Numbered from the stretch's first letter, positions 34,152-42,488 are shown. The stretch: DNA of 64,000 nt from RPQJ01 sp963700045 (GCA_963700045.1 CAVOWK010000010.1:18287-82286), one strand, 5' to 3'. Notes: generated from the letters alone by a model not told the origin. Made by a program: numbers and translations.

Positions 34152-36245
34152 ATGTCCCGCCTGCTCGGCGCCCTGACCACCGCGCTCCTGGCCTGCGCCT
34201 GCGTCCTGCCGAGCCCCGCGTTGGCGGCGGACCCACCTGCCGCACAGACGGCGCCGATCGCAGTACCGCAGCCCACTGAATGCCCAAGTGGCACCAGTTC
34301 GAGCCGCGAGTACGCGTTCAGCTTGATGGGCAATCGCGCGGGCTACCAGACGGTCTGCCTGCAGGCCGACGGCACCCGCATCGTCCATTTCGCGTTCAAC
34401 GATCGGGGCCGTGGTCCGGCGCTGGCATCGAGGATCCAGCTCGATGCGAAGGGCATCCCCGTGGCCATTGCGACCGATGGCAATGACTACCTCAAGAGCC
34501 CGGTGGCCGAACGCTTCACGCGCGCGGCCGGCACCGCCACCTGGCAGAACAAGGTCGAAAGCGGCACCCAGGCCGTCACAGGCGCAGCGTTCTACGTCAG
34601 CCAGTCCGGATCGTTCGAGGAAATCGGCCTGCTGGCTCGCGCTCTGCGCGAGGCGCCGGGTCGCAAGCTGCCCTTGCTGCCACAGGGTGAGGCAGACCTG
34701 CAGCAGCTGTCGCAACTGAAGATCGGCAACGGCGAATCTTCCCGCCAGGTCAGCCTGTATTCGATCAGCGGCTTGGGATTCCAGCCCTCCAGTCTCTGGC
34801 TCGACGAGAATGGCGAGTTGTTTGCGACGTTCGACGGCTTTTCGACGCTCGTGCGCGAAGGCTGGCAGGACTCGCTCGCCGCGATGCGCGCAGAGCAGGA
34901 CGCGCAGGAGGCGAGCCGGCGCACGGCACAGGTACGCGCGCTGCGGCGTGAACCATCCGGTCCGGTCGTGATCGAGCACGCCAACCTGTTCGATTCCGAG
35001 CACATGACGATGCGTCCCGGCACCACCGTCATTTTCGCGCAGCAACGCATCGTCGCCGTCGGTCCCGACGGCACGCTGCCGATCCCCGCAACTGCCGAAC
35101 GCATCGATGCGGCGGGTCGCGCACTGCTGCCCGGCCTCTGGGACATGCATGCTCACCCGGACCTCGACAGCGGACCGCTGTTCCTGGCCGCTGGAGTCAC
35201 GAGCATTCGTGACATGGCCGCCGAACCCGACAAGCCCGCGCTGCTGCGCGTGTTCGACACCAACGAAGCCATCGGTCCGCGAGTGGCCTACGCCGGCATC
35301 ATCGACGGACGCGGGCCGTTCCAGGGGCCGACCAAGATGCTCGTCAGCGACGAGGCCGAAGCCCGCAAGGCCGTGCAGGCCATGAATGCTGCCGGCTTCG
35401 GGCTGGTCAAGATCTACAGTTCGATGGATCCGAAGCTGGTGCCGGCCATCGCGGACGAGGCGCACAAGACAGGCATGCGGGTCGGCGGTCACGTCCCCGC
35501 GTTCATGACCGCCGAACAAGCCGTGCTCGCCGGGTACGACGAGATCCAGCACATGAACATGGTGTTTCTGAACTTCCTGTTCGACAAGGTGCAGGACACG
35601 CGCACGCCGGCGCGCTTCACGGCCGTCGCGGAGAACGCGGCCAGCGTCGATCCGCAATCGGCACGCGTGCAGGCCTTCCTGCAGCTGCTCAAGCAGCGTC
35701 ACGTGACGCTGGACCCGACGCTCGTCACGTTCGAGAGCCTCTTTACCGATCGCCCGGGCGTGGTCGGCGCGGGTCTGGCGGCCGTGGCCGATCGCATGCC
35801 GCCGCTCGTCCGGCGCGGCCTGCTCGAAGGTGGCTTGCCTGTCCCTGACGGCAAGGATGCAAGCTACCGGCAGGCGCTGACCCAGATGCAACGCATGCTG
35901 ATGGCCGTACGCAGCGCGGGCGTGCCCTTCGTCGCAGGCACGGATGCGCTGCCCGGTTTCATGCTGCCGCGTGAACTCGAACTGTACGTCGAGGCAGGTG
36001 TGCCGGCCCTGGAAGTGTTGCGCATCGCCACGCTGGATGCGGCCCGACTGGCCGGCCGCGAGCGTGAACTGGGCTCGATTGCGCCGGGCAAACTGGCCGA
36101 CATGATCCTCGTCGACGGCGACCCAAGCCGCGACGTAGGCGAAGTGCGGCGCCTGCGCCTCGTCATCAAGGACGGCGCACTGTTCGATCCCGACGCCCTG
36201 TGCCGGGCACTCGGCATCCAGCCCGTCGCGGCGACGGGCCGATGA
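34152..36245 (+). CDS. exported amidohydrolase with a large N-terminal extension
   Basis: A 697-residue protein: signal peptide (ALLACACVLPSPALA, cleavage near ALAA), a ~240-residue N-terminal region of no family I know, then a metal-dependent amidohydrolase from about residue 270 (VVIEHANLFDSEHMTM). The metal site reads LPGLWDMHAHPDLDSG, then a candidate metal-ligand Lys segment FGLVKIYSSM, GGHVPAF, HMNMVF and AGTDALPG, and it closes with GSIAPGKLADMILVDGDP. Periplasmic peptidase or imidazolonepropionase-like activity is possible; the substrate is unknown. The start has GGGAG upstream. It overlaps the dipeptidase-like gene by 4 bases. Confidence 0.85.
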   Translation: MSRLLGALTTALLACACVLPSPALAADPPAAQTAPIAVPQPTECPSGTSSSREYAFSLMGNRAGYQTVCLQADGTRIVHFAFNDRGRGPALASRIQLDAKGIPVAIATDGNDYLKSPVAERFTRAAGTATWQNKVESGTQAVTGAAFYVSQSGSFEEIGLLARALREAPGRKLPLLPQGEADLQQLSQLKIGNGESSRQVSLYSISGLGFQPSSLWLDENGELFATFDGFSTLVREGWQDSLAAMRAEQDAQEASRRTAQVRALRREPSGPVVIEHANLFDSEHMTMRPGTTVIFAQQRIVAVGPDGTLPIPATAERIDAAGRALLPGLWDMHAHPDLDSGPLFLAAGVTSIRDMAAEPDKPALLRVFDTNEAIGPRVAYAGIIDGRGPFQGPTKMLVSDEAEARKAVQAMNAAGFGLVKIYSSMDPKLVPAIADEAHKTGMRVGGHVPAFMTAEQAVLAGYDEIQHMNMVFLNFLFDKVQDTRTPARFTAVAENAASVDPQSARVQAFLQLLKQRHVTLDPTLVTFESLFTDRPGVVGAGLAAVADRMPPLVRRGLLEGGLPVPDGKDASYRQALTQMQRMLMAVRSAGVPFVAGTDALPGFMLPRELELYVEAGVPALEVLRIATLDAARLAGRERELGSIAPGKLADMILVDGDPSRDVGEVRRLRLVIKDGALFDPDALCRALGIQPVAATGR

Positions 36246-37384
36246 ACATGATTTCGCGCACGCGACGCATGCTGCTCGCAGCTTCCGGCCTGGCGTTCGG
36301 GCTCGCGGTCCTGCCGCGATCGTCGCCGGCCGCGAACGGCAAGTGGCACCGATATTCGCGCGCTGTCGTGATCGATGGACTTGGCGGCCCCGGCGGCCAC
36401 GCCACCGAGGACGGCTCGGAGCTGACGACCAACGAGGTCGACGACATCAGGGCATCGGGCATGACGTGCCTGCACCTCACCGTCGGCGAAGTGGGCACGA
36501 TGCCGCCCGACGAGGCCTACCAGAAGGCCGTCGCGTCAATCGCGCGCTGGGAAGCCGAAGTCGACCGCTACCCGGCGACCGTGGTCCGCGTGCGCTCGGT
36601 CGCCGATATCCATGCAGCGAAAGGCAGCGGACGCACCGGGCTGATGTACGGTTTCCAGGACGGGGTGTGCTTCGAGACTGACCTCGACCGGCTCGAGACG
36701 TTTCATCGGCTCGGCATCCGCGTGATCCAGCCGACCTACAACCGGCGCAACCGGCTCGGCGATGGTTGCATGGAGCCGTCCGACGCGGGACTCAGCAACA
36801 CCGGGCACGAGGCGGTGGAGCGCATGAACGCGCTGGGAATCCTCGTCGACGCGAGTCACTGCGGCCGCGTCACCGCGGCCAATGCTATCCGTCACTCGAC
36901 GCGCCCCGTCGCATTCACCCACACGGGCTGTGCGGCACTCGCCGATCACCCGCGCAATCGCACCGACGCCGAGCTGCGCGCGGTAGCAAACAAGGGCGGT
37001 GTGTCCGGCATCTATGTCATGCCGTACCTGTCGGGCGGCAAGCAACCCACCGCCGACGACGTCGTGCGTCACGTCGAGCACGCGGTGAATGTCGCGGGCG
37101 AGGAACACGTCTCGATCGGTACGGACGGCACGCTCTCGGCCGTCGCTCTGACGCCTGAGTTCGTGCAGTCGTTTTCTGCAAACGTCGCCCGCCGCAAGGC
37201 AGCCGGCATCGCGGCGCCGCAGGAATCCGCGGACGGCTACCTGTTCGCGAACGACCTCAACACGCCGCGGCGCTTTGAACAGCTGGCGGACCGTCTCAGC
37301 CTGCGCGGCCATTCGGACGACAGGATCGAAAAGATCCTGGGCACCAACCTGCTGCGCGTGTTCGACGCGGCGTGGGACGGCTGA
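36242..37384 (+). CDS. membrane dipeptidase-like (peptidase M19 family) protein
   Basis: A 380-residue M19-type protein with a twin-arginine-like leader (SRTRRMLLAASGLAFGLA). The barrel is recognisable: GFQDGVCFE, GIRVIQPTYNRRNRLGDGCME, GILVDASHCG, VAFTHTGC, HPRNRTDAEL, GVSGIYVMPY and SIGTDGTLS. The N-terminal zinc ligands normally seen as HxD are replaced (VVIDGLGGPGGH), and the bridging Glu is in the altered GFQDG block, so it belongs to a divergent subgroup. The ATG overlaps the amidohydrolase stop (ATGA), which suggests joint peptide breakdown in the periplasm. Confidence 0.82.
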   Translation: MNMISRTRRMLLAASGLAFGLAVLPRSSPAANGKWHRYSRAVVIDGLGGPGGHATEDGSELTTNEVDDIRASGMTCLHLTVGEVGTMPPDEAYQKAVASIARWEAEVDRYPATVVRVRSVADIHAAKGSGRTGLMYGFQDGVCFETDLDRLETFHRLGIRVIQPTYNRRNRLGDGCMEPSDAGLSNTGHEAVERMNALGILVDASHCGRVTAANAIRHSTRPVAFTHTGCAALADHPRNRTDAELRAVANKGGVSGIYVMPYLSGGKQPTADDVVRHVEHAVNVAGEEHVSIGTDGTLSAVALTPEFVQSFSANVARRKAAGIAAPQESADGYLFANDLNTPRRFEQLADRLSLRGHSDDRIEKILGTNLLRVFDAAWDG

Positions 37385-37395
37385 CTCCCGCAACG

Positions 37396-38523
37396 ATGCT
37401 GACCTGCTCCCACCGCCCGCCCTGCCCGGGCTGCCCGCGCTTCGGTGAGCCGGGCATCGCTGCCGAGGCGCTCGCAGCGCTGGACTCGCTGGCCCGCGCC
37501 CACGACTTGCCGGCGGTTTCCGTGGTGTCGGGCGCCCTGCAGGGATTTCGTTTGCGTGCGCGCCTGGCCATTCGTGGTCGGCTCGGCGCGCCCAAGCTCG
37601 GCATGTTCGAACTAGGCACGCATCGAGTGGTGCACATCCCGAACTGCGTCGTGCAGCATCCGTTGATCAACCGCGCTGCTGGCGTGGTGCGACGCGCGCT
37701 CGTCGATGCAGGGATCGCTCCCTACGCCGAGAGCGTCCATCGCGGCCTCGCCCGTTACCTGCAGGTCGTGGTGGAGCGCAGCTCGGGGAGCGCGCAAATC
37801 GTGATTGTCGGCAACAGCCCGACGCTCGAGCCGTTCACCCGTTGCTTTGAGCTGATTCGCGACCGGCTCGGCGACGAACTGCACAGCCTGTGGTTCAACG
37901 CCCAGTGCGAGCGGACCAACACGATCCTGGGACGCGAGTTCACGCGCTGGAGCGGTCCGCCGAGCGTCGTCGAACGCTTCGGTGGAGCGGCTGTGCATTA
38001 CCCACCCGGCGCGTTCGGTCAGAACAACCTCGACATCGCGGAGCGCATCGTCGAACACGTACGCGAGCAGGTGCCTGCGGGGGCACGCATCGCCGAGTTC
38101 TATGCGGGTGTCGGCGCGATCGGGCTTTCGGTGCTGCCGCGCGTCAGTCACCTGCGCATGAACGAAGTGAGCCCGCAGTCACTGCAGGGCCTGGCGCTCG
38201 GACTCGATGCACTGGCGCCGGCCGAGCGGGACAAGATCGAGGTGATTGCCGGCTCCGCCGGAACGATGGTCTCTGCGGCACTGGATGCCGACGTCGTGAT
38301 CGCCGATCCGCCGCGCAAGGGACTGGATCGCGAACTCCTGGAACACCTGGTCGCCGATCCGCCCGAACGATTCGTGTACGTGAGCTGCGGGCTCGAGTCG
38401 TTTCTCGCCGACACGGCCCGGCTGACCTCAGGCGGCGCGATGCGGCTGAGCGATCTGCGGGCGTTCAACCTGATGCCGTATACGGAACACGTCGAAACCG
38501 TTGCCTGCTTCGAACGGACCTGA
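37396..38523 (+). CDS. RlmD/TrmA-family rRNA or tRNA (uracil-5) methyltransferase
   Basis: A 375-residue class I SAM methyltransferase of the RumA/TrmA type. It has an N-terminal Cys cluster (CSHRPPCPGCPRF) like the Fe-S ligands of RlmD, GAFGQNNLDIAERIVEHV, the SAM motif EFYAGVGAIGLS, VIADPPRKGLD and the catalytic VYVSCGLESF. It is shorter than E. coli RlmD and lacks a TRAM domain, so its target (U747, U1939 or a tRNA position) cannot be fixed. ATG 37396 is 11 bases after the dipeptidase gene. Confidence 0.87.
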   Translation: MLTCSHRPPCPGCPRFGEPGIAAEALAALDSLARAHDLPAVSVVSGALQGFRLRARLAIRGRLGAPKLGMFELGTHRVVHIPNCVVQHPLINRAAGVVRRALVDAGIAPYAESVHRGLARYLQVVVERSSGSAQIVIVGNSPTLEPFTRCFELIRDRLGDELHSLWFNAQCERTNTILGREFTRWSGPPSVVERFGGAAVHYPPGAFGQNNLDIAERIVEHVREQVPAGARIAEFYAGVGAIGLSVLPRVSHLRMNEVSPQSLQGLALGLDALAPAERDKIEVIAGSAGTMVSAALDADVVIADPPRKGLDRELLEHLVADPPERFVYVSCGLESFLADTARLTSGGAMRLSDLRAFNLMPYTEHVETVACFERT

Positions 38524-38570
38524 CGTTTCCCAGCGCGCTGCAGGAACTCCGGCGGGGGGAACCCAAGCCG

Positions 38571-38675
38571 GCAGGGAAGCTGTGGGCGGCCGGCGTGAAG
38601 CACACGGCGCATGTCTACCCGAAAACACAGCACGGGTTCCACAACGACACGACGCCGCGCTACGACGGCGCCGAG
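38571..38675 (+). pseudogene. dienelactone hydrolase C-terminal remnant
   Basis: About 35 codons read AGKLWAAGVKHTAHVYPKTQ then HGFHNDTTPRYDGAE, which matches the catalytic-His tail of bacterial dienelactone hydrolases (AAGVKY...TQHGFNNDTTPR). There is no start codon, nucleophile or Asp region; the frame enters from the end of the methyltransferase gene and the similarity stops near 38675. It is a leftover of a lost gene, not a functional unit. Confidence 0.7.
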
Positions 38676-38720
38676 CGGAACCCAGACCGGATCCCGTGCG
38701 GTGGTCACGACACCTCTCGA

Positions 38721-38921
38721 CTACTTGGCGAGCGCGCGCAGCGCGTTGCGGTACTTGCGGCGCGTCTGCCCAAACGCTTCCATCGCCGCGTCGAAGGCGG
38801 GATCGAACGGGGTCAGGTGCGGGCCATCGCCGTCGACGACGTAATGCAAGGTGTCGTCTTCGCCGACGTGCAGTTGATCTGCCGCTTCCTTTAGATCGAT
38901 CTTGATCAGGCCTGTACGCAC
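38721..38921 (-). CDS. orphan antitoxin-like protein (AbrB-type partner of Doc/Fic toxins)
   Basis: A 66-residue ORF from GTG 38921 with LHVGEDDTLHYVVDGDGPHL, then TPFDPAFDAAMEAFGQTRRK and YRNALRALAK. The DPxF...M...YRNALRxLAK ending is that of the addiction-module antidote family paired with Doc/Fic toxins. The N-terminal half of the swapped-hairpin DNA-binding domain (usual IGNSxGVxxPK) is degraded or outside the frame. No toxin is present on either side, so it is an orphan or a decaying remnant. Confidence 0.6.
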   Translation of the reverse strand: MRTGLIKIDLKEAADQLHVGEDDTLHYVVDGDGPHLTPFDPAFDAAMEAFGQTRRKYRNALRALAK

Positions 38922-39049
38922 CCTGACACTTTGCGCAACTGGGTTAGTCTTGGCCAGGGGTTGGCTTGGAGGGTTTGCCGATCATGACTTCGCAGCGATG
39001 CTCACCCAGGTCCGTAAACCGGGGCTCACCTGTGGGCGAGCGGGTGGCC

Positions 39050-40003
39050 ATGTCGGCTAATCGCAGCCCGGGACCGCTGTCGCGCCTGCTCGATGCCTCG
39101 ATCCTGCTGTCCTTCGATCGGACCGGGTATCGGCGGCACGCCGCCGGCTTCAACCCGACGGATCTGCAGGTGGATCTGGCGGGGCGAGTGTGTCTCGTGA
39201 CGGGTGCCAACTCAGGGATCGGCTTTGAAACCTCGCTCGCGCTCGCCGCGCGGGGTGGCCGCGTGTGGATGCTGTGTCGCCATCGGGAACGTGGCCGGGC
39301 CGCGGTCCGCGCGGTGCGGGCCCGGACGGGGTCGCGACGAGTGCATCTGGGCGTGATCGATGTTTCGGATACGGCGTCGATCCGGCGCTTCGTGCGCAGC
39401 CTCAAGGATCCGGTGGTCGACGTGATCGTGCACAACGCCGGCGTCCTGCCCGACGAGCGTACGGAGTCTGCCGACGGGCACGAGCTCACCTTTGCCACGC
39501 ACGTGCTCGGGCCGTGGCTGCTCACGACCCAGTTGCTGCCGCGGCTGCGCAAGTCGCGCGACGCTCGCGTCGTGTTTGTCTCCTCGGGCGGCATGTACAC
39601 GCAAGCGCTCTCGTTGCGCGACTGGGAATGGCGCGATCGCCCCTATGACGGTGTCGTGGCCTATGCGCAGACGAAGCGGATGCAGGTGGTGCTTGCCGAA
39701 CTGCTCGCCGCTGAACTCGAAGACAGCGGCATCTGCGTCAACGCCATGCATCCCGGATGGGCGGACACACCGGCCGTCCGTACGTCCCTGCCCCGCTTCT
39801 GGAACGTCATGCGGCGCATGTTACGGACCCCGGCGGAAGGCGCTGACACGGTGGTGTGGCTCGCCGCGAGTCCGGCGGCTCGCGGCCAGAGCGGGCGCTT
39901 CTGGTTTGACCGCCAGCCGCGCTCCACTCATCTGCTGCCCTGGACCCGCGAGCGCCGCCAGCAGCGGCAGGCCCTGCGGAGACTGTGCGAACAGTTGACC
40001 TGA
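39050..40003 (+). CDS. short-chain dehydrogenase/reductase, DHRS12-like
   Basis: A 317-residue SDR with ~40 residues before the Rossmann domain (SRLLDASILLSFDRTGYRRH). It has the cofactor motif TGANSGIG, HNAG, the catalytic Ser in VFVSSGGM and Y-x-x-x-K in YAQTK, then MHPGWADTPAVRTSLP. This arrangement fits the DHRS12/retinol dehydrogenase-like group that acts on lipophilic alcohols or ketones; the substrate is unknown. ATG 39050 is preferred over upstream in-frame starts because the earlier 28 residues look noncoding. It stands alone and is convergent with a second SDR gene. Confidence 0.85.
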   Translation: MSANRSPGPLSRLLDASILLSFDRTGYRRHAAGFNPTDLQVDLAGRVCLVTGANSGIGFETSLALAARGGRVWMLCRHRERGRAAVRAVRARTGSRRVHLGVIDVSDTASIRRFVRSLKDPVVDVIVHNAGVLPDERTESADGHELTFATHVLGPWLLTTQLLPRLRKSRDARVVFVSSGGMYTQALSLRDWEWRDRPYDGVVAYAQTKRMQVVLAELLAAELEDSGICVNAMHPGWADTPAVRTSLPRFWNVMRRMLRTPAEGADTVVWLAASPAARGQSGRFWFDRQPRSTHLLPWTRERRQQRQALRRLCEQLT

Positions 40004-40113
40004 TGGCCGAAGCTCCGCTGGCGCCCTGACAAATTCGCCGCGAGCGCTGGGCAGACAGGTCCGCGCCGATGGTGTGCACGGCCGCCCCTGCCCTTGCGCG
40101 CTGCTCGCGCGTG

Positions 40114-40806
40114 TTACCAGGGGATCGACGTGCCCTTGAAGTCGTAGAAGCGGCCCGTGTCGCTCGGTCCGAGCTGCTCGATCACGGCGATGAGTCCGCC
40201 GACGCTTTCCTGCGGGGAATAGGTGGCACTGGCGCCACCCATGTCGGTGCGTACCCAGCCCGGGTGCAGCACGACGCAGATGAACCCGTCTGGCGCCAGT
40301 TCCGCGCTCAAGGTCTTGTTGATCTGGTTCAGTGCCGCCTTGCTTGCCCGGTAGGCGTACCAGCGGCCGCTCGAGTCCGCGATGCTGCCGAGCTGCGAGG
40401 ATAGGTTGACGATGGTCCGGCGCTTGCCGGCGCGCAGGTTCGGCAGCAGCGCCTGGGTGACGCGCAGCGGGCCGAGGGCGTTCACCGCCAGCGTCTGCTC
40501 CATCACGGCGAAGTCGACGGTGTCTACGGTCACGTCGTTGGGGTCGAACACGCCGGCGTTGTTCAGCAGAATGTCGATAGCCACCCCGTGCAGGCGACGC
40601 GCGAGGGCCGCGACGCTCGCCGCGTCCGTGACGTGGAGCGGCTCGACGCGATCCGCAACCGCGGACAACTCGCTGGCGTCGGCAGGATCACGAACGGTAC
40701 CGATAACCTGGTAGCCCTTGGCGGCGAACTGCCGGGCGCACTCCAGGCCGATGCCGCGGTTGGCGCCGGTGATCAGCACGGTGATGGGCGTGGCGGCGGC
40801 GACCAT
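40114..40806 (-). CDS. short-chain dehydrogenase/reductase, CsgA-like
   Basis: A 230-residue classical SDR: VLITGANRGIGLECARQFAA (cofactor), LLNNAGVF, IVNLSSQLGSI (catalytic Ser), Y-x-x-x-K in YRASK, and VVLHPGWVRTDMGG. The short length and the C-terminal FYDFKGTSIPW match the C-factor/CsgA-like group. The substrate is not predictable. It is not closely similar to the neighbouring SDR at 39050-40003, so this is not a recent duplication. Confidence 0.87.
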   Translation of the reverse strand: MVAAATPITVLITGANRGIGLECARQFAAKGYQVIGTVRDPADASELSAVADRVEPLHVTDAASVAALARRLHGVAIDILLNNAGVFDPNDVTVDTVDFAVMEQTLAVNALGPLRVTQALLPNLRAGKRRTIVNLSSQLGSIADSSGRWYAYRASKAALNQINKTLSAELAPDGFICVVLHPGWVRTDMGGASATYSPQESVGGLIAVIEQLGPSDTGRFYDFKGTSIPW

Positions 40807-40907
40807 GCCGGCGATCGTGACAGAAAAGACAGTGCGCGCAATGACGAGTCATCGCTGGCTGAAGCGAGGGCAGTTCTCCCCTGCCCTGCTCGGTGTCCGC
40901 GGGACGG

Positions 40908-41039
40908 TCAGTGTTTCTTGTGCGAACCGTCGCAGAACGGTTGCTGCGCGCTCTTGCCGCAGGCACACCACCAATAGGTCTTGCCGGCCTCGACGTCGAC
41001 GGCGATCGGTGCCTTGGCGGCGATGGTGGGTTCGCTCAT
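40908..41039 (-). CDS. 43-residue CDGSH-type Fe-S protein
   Basis: The ORF encodes MSEPTIAAKAPIAVDVEAGK then TYWWCACGKSAQQPFCDGSH and ends KKH. The full 2Fe-2S motif C-x-C-x2-S-x3-P-x-C-D-G-S-H is intact, and AAGGAG sits 8 bases before the ATG, so it is a real gene despite its size. Bacterial relatives usually continue with a second CDGSH motif to ~75-80 residues; this one stops three residues after the first. It may be a naturally minimal or a truncated mitoNEET-like cluster protein. Electron or cluster transfer is the family role. Confidence 0.75.
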   Translation of the reverse strand: MSEPTIAAKAPIAVDVEAGKTYWWCACGKSAQQPFCDGSHKKH

Positions 41040-41303
41040 GTCTCAGTCTCCTTGGGAATCGGTGCGCCCTGAGGCACATGCTAGCAGCGGTTGCGCGGGC
41101 GGATCGGCCTGGAATTGGCCGAACTTCGGAACTACGGGAGCGACTCCTCCGTGGATATTCACAATGATGATCGCGACATTTGGACGCTTGATGATTGGGA
41201 AATGCGAGCCGGACCCAAGATCGCAGCAGGCGATCACGCAGGTCTCCGCACCGTTTCTGGTCCGCGCCGCGCCCTGCCCTGCCGGTCGGCTGCGTCCGGC
41301 GCC
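41040..41303. other. 264-base gap without a confident gene
   Basis: Apart from the CDGSH ribosome-binding site at its left end, no supported gene is seen. A patch around 41150-41215 looks clearly less GC-rich than its surroundings. In the plus frame it reads VDIHNDDRDIWTLDDWEM then RAGPKIAA, which looks protein-like but has no start signal, and I cannot assign it. Confidence 0.4.
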
Positions 41304-41981
41304 TTACGGGCCCGTTCGCAACGCCTTGCCCAGCAGGCGCAGCAGCCACGCGCTGGTGGCAAAGACGGCCGGCAACAGCAGAACAAACACCGCGAATGCC
41401 ACGGGCGCTGCAATCAGCAACGGGGCCGCGGTGTCGTGATTGTCGTAGCTTGAAAAAATGCGATCGAAGGCTGCGCCCGCGGCTTGCCAGGCGACCGGGA
41501 CAGCGATCGCCGCCGCGGCGACGAGTTGAATGATCGACCGGCCTGCGTTGCCGACCGATTCACCGGTGTGGCGATTCCGGTGGTGCCGGCGGAACGCCCA
41601 GGCGGCGACGCCGATGACCAGCACTGCGCCCGCCAGCATCAATGCCGGCAGCAGCCAACGTTCGACCCGTCCCCACCTCGCCAGGTCGTCACGTGGGGTC
41701 GGAGTGGCTTTCGTCGCAGGATGGCCCGCTGGCGAGGGGGCCGGTTCCGGCGTGACCTGCGCCGCGATGGCGTCGCAGTTCTCCAGACCCGGGGGACGGA
41801 TCGTCCGCGCCGTGGCCGGGCACGGTCCATCGACCACGAATTCAACGCCGGCGGTCTCGCACAGTGCGGCGTTGCGGTTGCGGCAGTCCTGCTCGGCGGT
41901 CGGGACGTCCGCGCGGCTGACGGTGAGTGTCAGCAGCAGCACGGAGGCAACGATCAGTCGGGTTCGCACTCTGGAATGCAT
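41304..41981 (-). CDS. membrane protein of unknown function
   Basis: I recognise no family. ATG 41981 gives 225 residues: a signal peptide (LIVASVLLLTLTVSRADVPT), a ~75-residue exported part with four cysteines, then three hydrophobic helices (about 110-130, 150-170 and 192-215) separated by RRHHRNRHTG and a polar stretch. The cysteine-bearing exported part could form two disulfides. It stands alone on the minus strand. Confidence 0.6.
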   Translation of the reverse strand: MHSRVRTRLIVASVLLLTLTVSRADVPTAEQDCRNRNAALCETAGVEFVVDGPCPATARTIRPPGLENCDAIAAQVTPEPAPSPAGHPATKATPTPRDDLARWGRVERWLLPALMLAGAVLVIGVAAWAFRRHHRNRHTGESVGNAGRSIIQLVAAAAIAVPVAWQAAGAAFDRIFSSYDNHDTAAPLLIAAPVAFAVFVLLLPAVFATSAWLLRLLGKALRTGP

Positions 41982-42189
41982 CGGGCCGTCCGGGAATCGT
42001 CGTTCGACTAGAGCATGCGGTGGTTGCAGGGTCAATGAAGCGAATCACATCCTGGGAATGATGCCGTTGAGACCTGGACATCACAAAGAGCGATCGCCTG
42101 AATGCGCGCCGCGCGCTTGATCAGTCATTGCGCGATCGCCCTGCTGAACTGCCGGCTTTCTTCGGGCCAGGGTGAGTTTGGAAGACGGC

Positions 42190-42312
42190 TCACTGCAGCC
42201 CTTGCAGCAGACCCCAAGCACCCGCGGCGTAGGCAATGCCCCACTGCACCACCTTGCGGCGGCGCAGTCGGCTCCAGATGTTGCCCCCTTCTCCGTAGTG
42301 TGGCCCGTTCAC
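42190..42312 (-). pseudogene. N-terminal remnant of a membrane cyclase/TPR (CadC-like) sensor
   Basis: Forty codons from GTG 42312 read NIWSRLRRRKVVQWGIAYAA then GAWGLLQGLQ and stop. The K-V-x-Q-W-G-x-A-Y-x-A-G-A-W-x-L-L-Q pattern is the inner-membrane entry segment of a large family of adenylate cyclase/TPR or TolB-like signalling proteins common in Xanthomonadales-type genomes. The helix ends in TGA and nothing of the catalytic part follows. It is probably gene debris; a tiny membrane peptide is a remote alternative. Confidence 0.65.
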
Positions 42313-42454
42313 GCGGCTCTCTCCCTGATGGGGTGAGTGTAGCGGGATTGAGGGTCATGGGAAGACGCGGGGACGGGTGTACGCGGCCCTTGGCCGCTCG
42401 CATGGCGAAGTCGTGCCGAGGAAGGGGTTCGGCGTGGAGAGACGACGCGGAAAC

Positions 42455-42479
42455 AGGGCGGCCGCGGGTTGGCCGCCCT
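42455..42479 (-). terminator. terminator after the HU gene
   Basis: AGGGCGGCC (42455-42463) pairs perfectly with GGCCGCCCT (42471-42479) around a 7-base loop. On the minus strand the stem is followed by GTTTCC. It lies 10 bases beyond the HU stop, so it probably ends that transcript. Confidence 0.6.
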
Positions 42480-42488
42480 GATCGAGGC

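Noticed and set aside
39050..40806. The two adjacent SDR genes as a tandem duplication
   Set aside because: They differ in length, termini and orientation, and share only the general family motifs.
41043..41237. Small minus-strand frame starting MIACCDLGSGSH
   Set aside because: It overlaps the CDGSH ribosome-binding site, has no start signal of its own and no recognisable motif.
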